Virus record (IMG/VR): IMGVR_UViG_3300038306_000028
Location: 1 to 41,872 of that record
Origin: a virus
Reading direction: 5' to 3' (one strand)
Length of the DNA stretch: 41,872 nucleotides
Shown piece by piece: positions 37,492 through 41,872 of the stretch. The notes below the pieces were generated by a model. That model did not search any database. It saw only the letters and a list, made by a program, of their open reading frames with translations, and had not been told where the DNA came from. Position 1 is the stretch's first letter. Each line of letters opens with the position of its first letter. The position numbers and the translations under genes were made by a program.

Positions 37492-40400
37492 GCGGCTTAA
37501 GCGTTCCTAATCCGGGTGAGCAACCACAGCTACCTAACCCATCAGACCTCCGGCCTGTAGCTGACTACCCGGAGCCAAGGCCGCGCTGGTGGATCGCTGA
37601 CGTTCCAGAAGAACGGACGATGCAGCAGATTCAAGCCGCAATGACTTCCAAGGTTAATGAGAACATCGGCTTCTGGGGGACGATCGGGACAGCGTTGACG
37701 ATCGACACTATTACTGGAGAGTTCATCTCGGATATGGATGGAGTGGCTTCCACTAACGGAACCTACGAACCTACCGACAAAGAGCGGGAGTATTTTGCTT
37801 CCGACATTCCTAAGTATGTCGTAGACCGCATCGCAGACGTTTCTACTAATAAAGATCAGTTCCTCTACGAACTTCAGCAAGCTCGGATATCGATTCGACG
37901 ACGCAATGAAATGATGAGCGGAGGGACATTAGGTGCTGTAGGCGGATTCTCGGCATCTATGCTTGCTATGGGCGGCGAAGCTGTAGCGATCACGTTGTTA
38001 GGGGGTGCTATATTTCCTACGTTAGCAGCAGTAGGAGGGGCTGCTACGGTGGCAGGCAGAGTGCGGCGTGGAGCAGGCGCAGTTAAAGGTCTCGTTTCCA
38101 ACCTCGCTGTTGATGTCCCTCTTGAGATGACTCGTTATGAGCTAGATAAGACGATGACTCCTACGGACGTCATGATTGGCCTTGGAGCTTCAGCCGTTCT
38201 GGGATCAGCCGTAGGAGCCTGGAAGCCCCATATGTATCTCAGGCCGATCCAGAATATGAGTGAAGTAGCTGCTCGTCGAAAAGCTGCGGATGCGCTGAGA
38301 CGAGCGGGAGACGAGAAAGCGGCGAAGGCGTTAGAGGACTCTGTTAATCCTAGAGTCCGTGTCGTGCCTCATGACGAGGACGTTGAGGATCTTGCTTCGA
38401 TGCCTCTAGGGCACACTAACCAGCAGCCTGGATCTCTTCGCAGCGAAGCTAAAGCGAGAGGAGTTAAGGAAGACAGGGTCGTTTCCGTAGAGTCTGAAGT
38501 TGACCTGGAAAGTGAAGTTCTAATTGGAGGACTGAGTAGAGAAGAATCTGATCTACTTGACGGGATCTTCCCAGCAGGGACCAAGGCTGACGTAAGAGTC
38601 GGTGAGGGTGGGCTGACTGACAATGAGTCACTGTTCCTGGATCGCGTGTTCCGAAAAGAAGGCGCACCGGGCGAAGGAGGATTAACGAGCGCAGAAGTAG
38701 GTCTCTTAGATACTCTGTCTCCTAGAAGTGTTCTGGAAACGGGATTTGCGCGAGTTGGTGACGGAGGATTAACGGGAAGCGAAGCTAATTTCCTGAAAGT
38801 TGTTTTCCGCCAGACTGAAACTAAGAAAGCGGCACCTCGTGAGCTTCTTGTGAAAGGAGAGGATATACCGGGGGATATAGGGGGAACTGTTACAGCAGGG
38901 TCTAGAGCAGACTTGGTAGTCAACCGACGCCTGCTCAGTGAACGATCACCCGAACTCCTTCAGAGGATGGAGGCTTGGTTCAACACTTATCTAAGAGCAC
39001 CTAAATACGCGAGAGAATCTGCATCGTTTCCTAGTCCAGATGACGCAGCTAAGGGATTTACTGCTGAAGAAGCGCAGCTAGCTAGAAACTATGGGGACGC
39101 TCTAAAGAGAGCAGCCGCTATAGCAGATGCTGAAGAAGGAGGAATACCGTTAAAGAAAATACGAGCAGAACTAAAACTTTCTATAAAGCTGGCTGAAGAA
39201 GGTAAAGGAAACGTCAAGCGAGGGGTTAAAGTTCGTAAGCCTGAGATTATCAAAAAGACGGCAGAAGAGCTTAGGGCAGACCTCCTCGCTAAACGACGCG
39301 CTGATCAACCAAAAAGTCCTGCCGTCCGCAAGCAAGTTGATCGTGATTGGGCGGCTCTGGACGATGCTGGGAGAGCTAGAGAAGCTCGTCGAGTTGGTGT
39401 TGACGAGAACTTGATTAAAAGGGGAAGCGCACGCGCACTGCTTAATGCCGTTAAGAAAGCGACTGTGGCTGTGGCCCGCACAGGACAGGCAGTCGTGCAG
39501 AGCATGGGAGGTCTTCCTTACAACGTAAAGCTAAATAAAGCTATAAGTATCACCCCCGACAAAGGGAAAGGTGCGGTCAGTGTCGCATTTGCTAGTCCTT
39601 TAGAAGCTATGCTCAATAAGCTAGCTACTGCTAAGGGAGGCACTAAGAAAGCAGATGACGCCAGACAGGCGATTATTGACTGGTTCAAAGAAGCTGGTGT
39701 TGAGGATCCTGTTGCTCTCGCAAGACAGTTCCGAGACGAACTACGCAATCGTGCTCGCTTAGCAAGAAACAAAGGCACGACAACTCTGGTAGCTGACTCT
39801 AAGAATATGAGTCTAGCTGCTGCCGTTCGTGTCGCTAAAGATGGCAGTAAGTTTACGCCTAAGCTTGGACAGCACCTCTTTGAACAGCGAACGAAGCAGT
39901 CAGTGTCGGTAAGATCAGACTTATACCCTAATAGCAACGTCAAGCGCAGCGAAGTAACGAACAAAGCAGAGCGTGGAGAGATGGATCAACTGTCCGCTGC
40001 TGACGAAGCGGAATCCGTAGTAACGGGTGCGGACGGTGAGATTATCTCAGTAGGTCCGACAGCGTTCATCGGTCTAGACCCTGAAAAGCTTGCAGCTAGA
40101 GAAGCGAGTCAATACGGGATTCAGGTGGGAGCAGGATTCAGGGAGAACCTTGCTACTTCTATCGACAGCTTAGAGGCAATCGCTAGGCACTGGAACGCAC
40201 CGAAGTGGCTACAGTCTGCTGTTGGTAAGTTTGACTACTTGTTCACGGGCGTCACGAGCCGTGTGATGGGAGGCAAGACGGCGATCATGCGTAAGTTCGT
40301 CGCCGTGATGCTTGATGATCCGCGTGGACTACAGGCACACAGCGTTACGTCCGCTATTAAAGCGAATACGGAAGCAGCTTCTACGAGGCTCCATACTGCG

Positions 40401-41872
40401 ATTAAGAAAGCTAACATGGAAGCGCATAGAGCAGGGCAAACGCTAACTGATCTAGAAGTTGTCCGCGCTGTGCGTAGTGGAGAGAAGATTGACTTGGATT
40501 CGCCGCTCGGTAAAGCAGTAGAAGCTGTTCGGAAGTTCCACAGGGAGATCCTAGAACACGGTAAGAGTAAAGGAGTCTTCTCTGAAGGCATCCCTGCTGA
40601 TGACGCTTACTTCCATAGGCAGTGGAACCCTATTAAGCTCAGAAGAATTATTGAGACAAGGTTTAAGGGGGATTACGAGGCTGGCGCAAAGCGGATAACG
40701 CAGTTTATCGCAAAAGCTATTCTTAAGAAGAATGAGACGGGAGTCAATGAATCTCAGGCAAGGCGAATGGCTGAGCGCATCTTTGATTACATAGGTGACC
40801 CGACCGCCAAGAATGACTGGCAAGCTACTCGGATCATGTTCGCTAATACGAAAGAGAAGCTGAAAGGGGACTTCATGATGGACGCTCAGAGGGCGACCGG
40901 AAAAGCGGTCACGAGCGAAGCCGAAGCGGCGATTGATCGCAGTGTTGATGACTTCATGGAATTGATCATACCTAGCATGGATGGTGGTAATGCTCACATA
41001 TCCTACGGTAGACCTCGGATCAAATTAGATGAGTCGTATTCAGAAGTGATGGAGGACGGTGTCATTCTTCATCTAGATGAGTTGATGGAGAACGGCATCG
41101 AAGAGAACACGGCTCGTTATGCTCAGAAAATACTAGGTGGGGCAGAGGTTAGGAACGGCATCAAAGCAGTATTTGGCGACGCCAATACGTCCTATGCTGA
41201 CATGGAAGCTCGCATCGTTAAGGAAGCTAAGGCTTCCGGGGAAGCGCATAAAGTAGACTTCTACAAGGCTGTCCTAAGCCATACTTACAGAAGCCTCACG
41301 GGTCAGGCTATCTACAATAAGACTGCTCTCAAGTGGGCGCAGGGTGCTACTGCGTTGAACCACTCCACTCTCGGGATGGTTCTAGGGTTCGCACAGATCC
41401 CTGAGTTGATGAACATTATCAGCCGCACTAGCTTCAAGGCGGCGATTCAGCAGTTTGACTTCCACGACATTCGCCAAGTCTTCTTGATGGGAGTCCGTGA
41501 CCTAGCCAATAAGAAGAAGACTGGTAAGCAGGGTATGGGACTTGTCGATGAAGCTAACGACTTATCGGCAGTGATCGAGACATGGACTGGTATTGGTGGA
41601 GACTACGGACGCAATGACCACTTCATGCACATCATGGACGACATGGCTTTCGACACTGATGCAGCCCATAAGGGCGCAGTCGGTAACTTCCTTGAGAAGG
41701 GACGCCAGTTTGCGAGCCTGAACCCGATGGGGATCATGCCGATGGACTTGTTTATGCGTCGTTGGGCAGCAAGGGCATCCTTCCAGCATTTCGTCAATAC
41801 TGCTTACGCGGTTGACGGGGCGGGCACCGCTATTCTTAAAGACAGTTGGTGGAAGCAGTCTGCGAAGAGGTT
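37488..41872 (+). CDS. Internal virion protein D (gp16-like), N-terminal and main part
   Basis: The first part of a 1727-residue protein that continues in frame at 3-926. ATG 37488 overlaps the gp15-like stop. The N-terminus, MSGLSVPNPGEQPQLPNPSD and RPRWWIADVPEERTMQQIQA, is followed by a hydrophobic region at about 145-195 (GGFSASMLAMGGEAVAITLL) and a long charged helical middle. A compact part with PKWLQSAVGKFDYLFTGVTS is near residue 905. T7 gp16 carries an N-terminal lytic transglycosylase. I do not see its catalytic Glu motif here, so wall cleavage may be absent or elsewhere. It is larger than T7 gp16 (1318). Confidence 0.82.
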   Translation, partial: MSGLSVPNPGEQPQLPNPSDLRPVADYPEPRPRWWIADVPEERTMQQIQAAMTSKVNENIGFWGTIGTALTIDTITGEFISDMDGVASTNGTYEPTDKEREYFASDIPKYVVDRIADVSTNKDQFLYELQQARISIRRRNEMMSGGTLGAVGGFSASMLAMGGEAVAITLLGGAIFPTLAAVGGAATVAGRVRRGAGAVKGLVSNLAVDVPLEMTRYELDKTMTPTDVMIGLGASAVLGSAVGAWKPHMYLRPIQNMSEVAARRKAADALRRAGDEKAAKALEDSVNPRVRVVPHDEDVEDLASMPLGHTNQQPGSLRSEAKARGVKEDRVVSVESEVDLESEVLIGGLSREESDLLDGIFPAGTKADVRVGEGGLTDNESLFLDRVFRKEGAPGEGGLTSAEVGLLDTLSPRSVLETGFARVGDGGLTGSEANFLKVVFRQTETKKAAPRELLVKGEDIPGDIGGTVTAGSRADLVVNRRLLSERSPELLQRMEAWFNTYLRAPKYARESASFPSPDDAAKGFTAEEAQLARNYGDALKRAAAIADAEEGGIPLKKIRAELKLSIKLAEEGKGNVKRGVKVRKPEIIKKTAEELRADLLAKRRADQPKSPAVRKQVDRDWAALDDAGRAREARRVGVDENLIKRGSARALLNAVKKATVAVARTGQAVVQSMGGLPYNVKLNKAISITPDKGKGAVSVAFASPLEAMLNKLATAKGGTKKADDARQAIIDWFKEAGVEDPVALARQFRDELRNRARLARNKGTTTLVADSKNMSLAAAVRVAKDGSKFTPKLGQHLFEQRTKQSVSVRSDLYPNSNVKRSEVTNKAERGEMDQLSAADEAESVVTGADGEIISVGPTAFIGLDPEKLAAREASQYGIQVGAGFRENLATSIDSLEAIARHWNAPKWLQSAVGKFDYLFTGVTSRVMGGKTAIMRKFVAVMLDDPRGLQAHSVTSAIKANTEAASTRLHTAIKKANMEAHRAGQTLTDLEVVRAVRSGEKIDLDSPLGKAVEAVRKFHREILEHGKSKGVFSEGIPADDAYFHRQWNPIKLRRIIETRFKGDYEAGAKRITQFIAKAILKKNETGVNESQARRMAERIFDYIGDPTAKNDWQATRIMFANTKEKLKGDFMMDAQRATGKAVTSEAEAAIDRSVDDFMELIIPSMDGGNAHISYGRPRIKLDESYSEVMEDGVILHLDELMENGIEENTARYAQKILGGAEVRNGIKAVFGDANTSYADMEARIVKEAKASGEAHKVDFYKAVLSHTYRSLTGQAIYNKTALKWAQGATALNHSTLGMVLGFAQIPELMNIISRTSFKAAIQQFDFHDIRQVFLMGVRDLANKKKTGKQGMGLVDEANDLSAVIETWTGIGGDYGRNDHFMHIMDDMAFDTDAAHKGAVGNFLEKGRQFASLNPMGIMPMDLFMRRWAARASFQHFVNTAYAVDGAGTAILKDSWWKQSAKR
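41746..41872. repeat. Terminal direct repeat, right copy (assembly overlap)
   Basis: Identical to bases 1-127 and lies in the same reading frame. See the left copy. It shows that the contig is circularly closed or circularly permuted. Confidence 0.93.

Noticed and set aside
38369-40997. Several minus-strand frames of 66-184 codons opposite the gp16-like gene
   Set aside because: Shadows of the + strand coding sequence. No ribosome binding sites or recognisable domains.
1-41872. tRNA genes and CRISPR arrays
   Set aside because: I looked for T-arm-like GGTTCRA elements with a pairing acceptor, and for regularly spaced direct repeats. The repeats at 8564-9111 are irregularly spaced, and no tRNA fold was found. 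A covariance search was not possible here.

Overview
This window is an essentially complete genome of a T7-like podovirus of the Autographiviridae type, probably assembled from a metagenome. Bases 1-127 are identical to bases 41746-41872, so the contig closes into a circle of 41745 bp. The cut falls inside a structural gene, so neither end is the physical genome end. All credible genes are on the + strand. The phage encodes its own single-subunit RNA polymerase and has no integrase, repressor or other lysogeny gene that I can recognise, which suggests a lytic phage. The host is not identified. The internal-core proteins, a lipoprotein and the sigma70-like promoters fit a Gram-negative bacterium, but that is inference.

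Layout, starting from the right of the non-coding region. 9467-14040: about 13 small early genes, mostly unknown. They include a DnaA domain IV-like protein, a two-CXXC mini zinc ribbon and a 50-residue membrane peptide. A TGGACA-17-TATAAT promoter at 9323-9351 probably drives them. 14162-15031: a DUF932-like gene, then a terminator-like hairpin, then the RNA polymerase (15134-17527). 17537-23799: replication and nucleotide genes: ssDNA-binding protein, RusA-type resolvase, primase-helicase, family A DNA polymerase, LAGLIDADG endonuclease, 5'-3' exonuclease and a DUF1599 protein. 23810-41872, continuing at 3-5441: morphogenesis: gp7.3-like protein, portal, scaffold, lipoprotein, major capsid protein, terminator, tail tubular A and B, internal virion proteins gp13/14/15/16-like, tail fibre, a coiled-coil membrane protein (holin candidate), small and large terminase. 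Then come an HNH protein and two small genes.

6284-9466 differs from the rest. It is GC-rich and mostly non-coding, with one unknown 310-residue gene using different codons. It also holds repeated hairpins, a dispersed repeat of about 50 bp, triplet repeats and most copies of a 15-bp palindrome centred on GANTC (CCGGGGASTCCCCGG). The position matches where T7-like phages keep their genome end and early promoters, so the true terminal repeat probably lies here. It is the best candidate for an undescribed regulatory, packaging or accessory system.

The clearest structural novelty is in tail tubular protein B. It is 1387 residues, against 794 in T7, because of a block of four carbohydrate-binding-like jelly-roll modules. 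Three of these are nested inside one another, each new module inserted near the N-terminal edge of an older one.

No endolysin was recognised. Promoters for the phage RNA polymerase could not be defined by eye.
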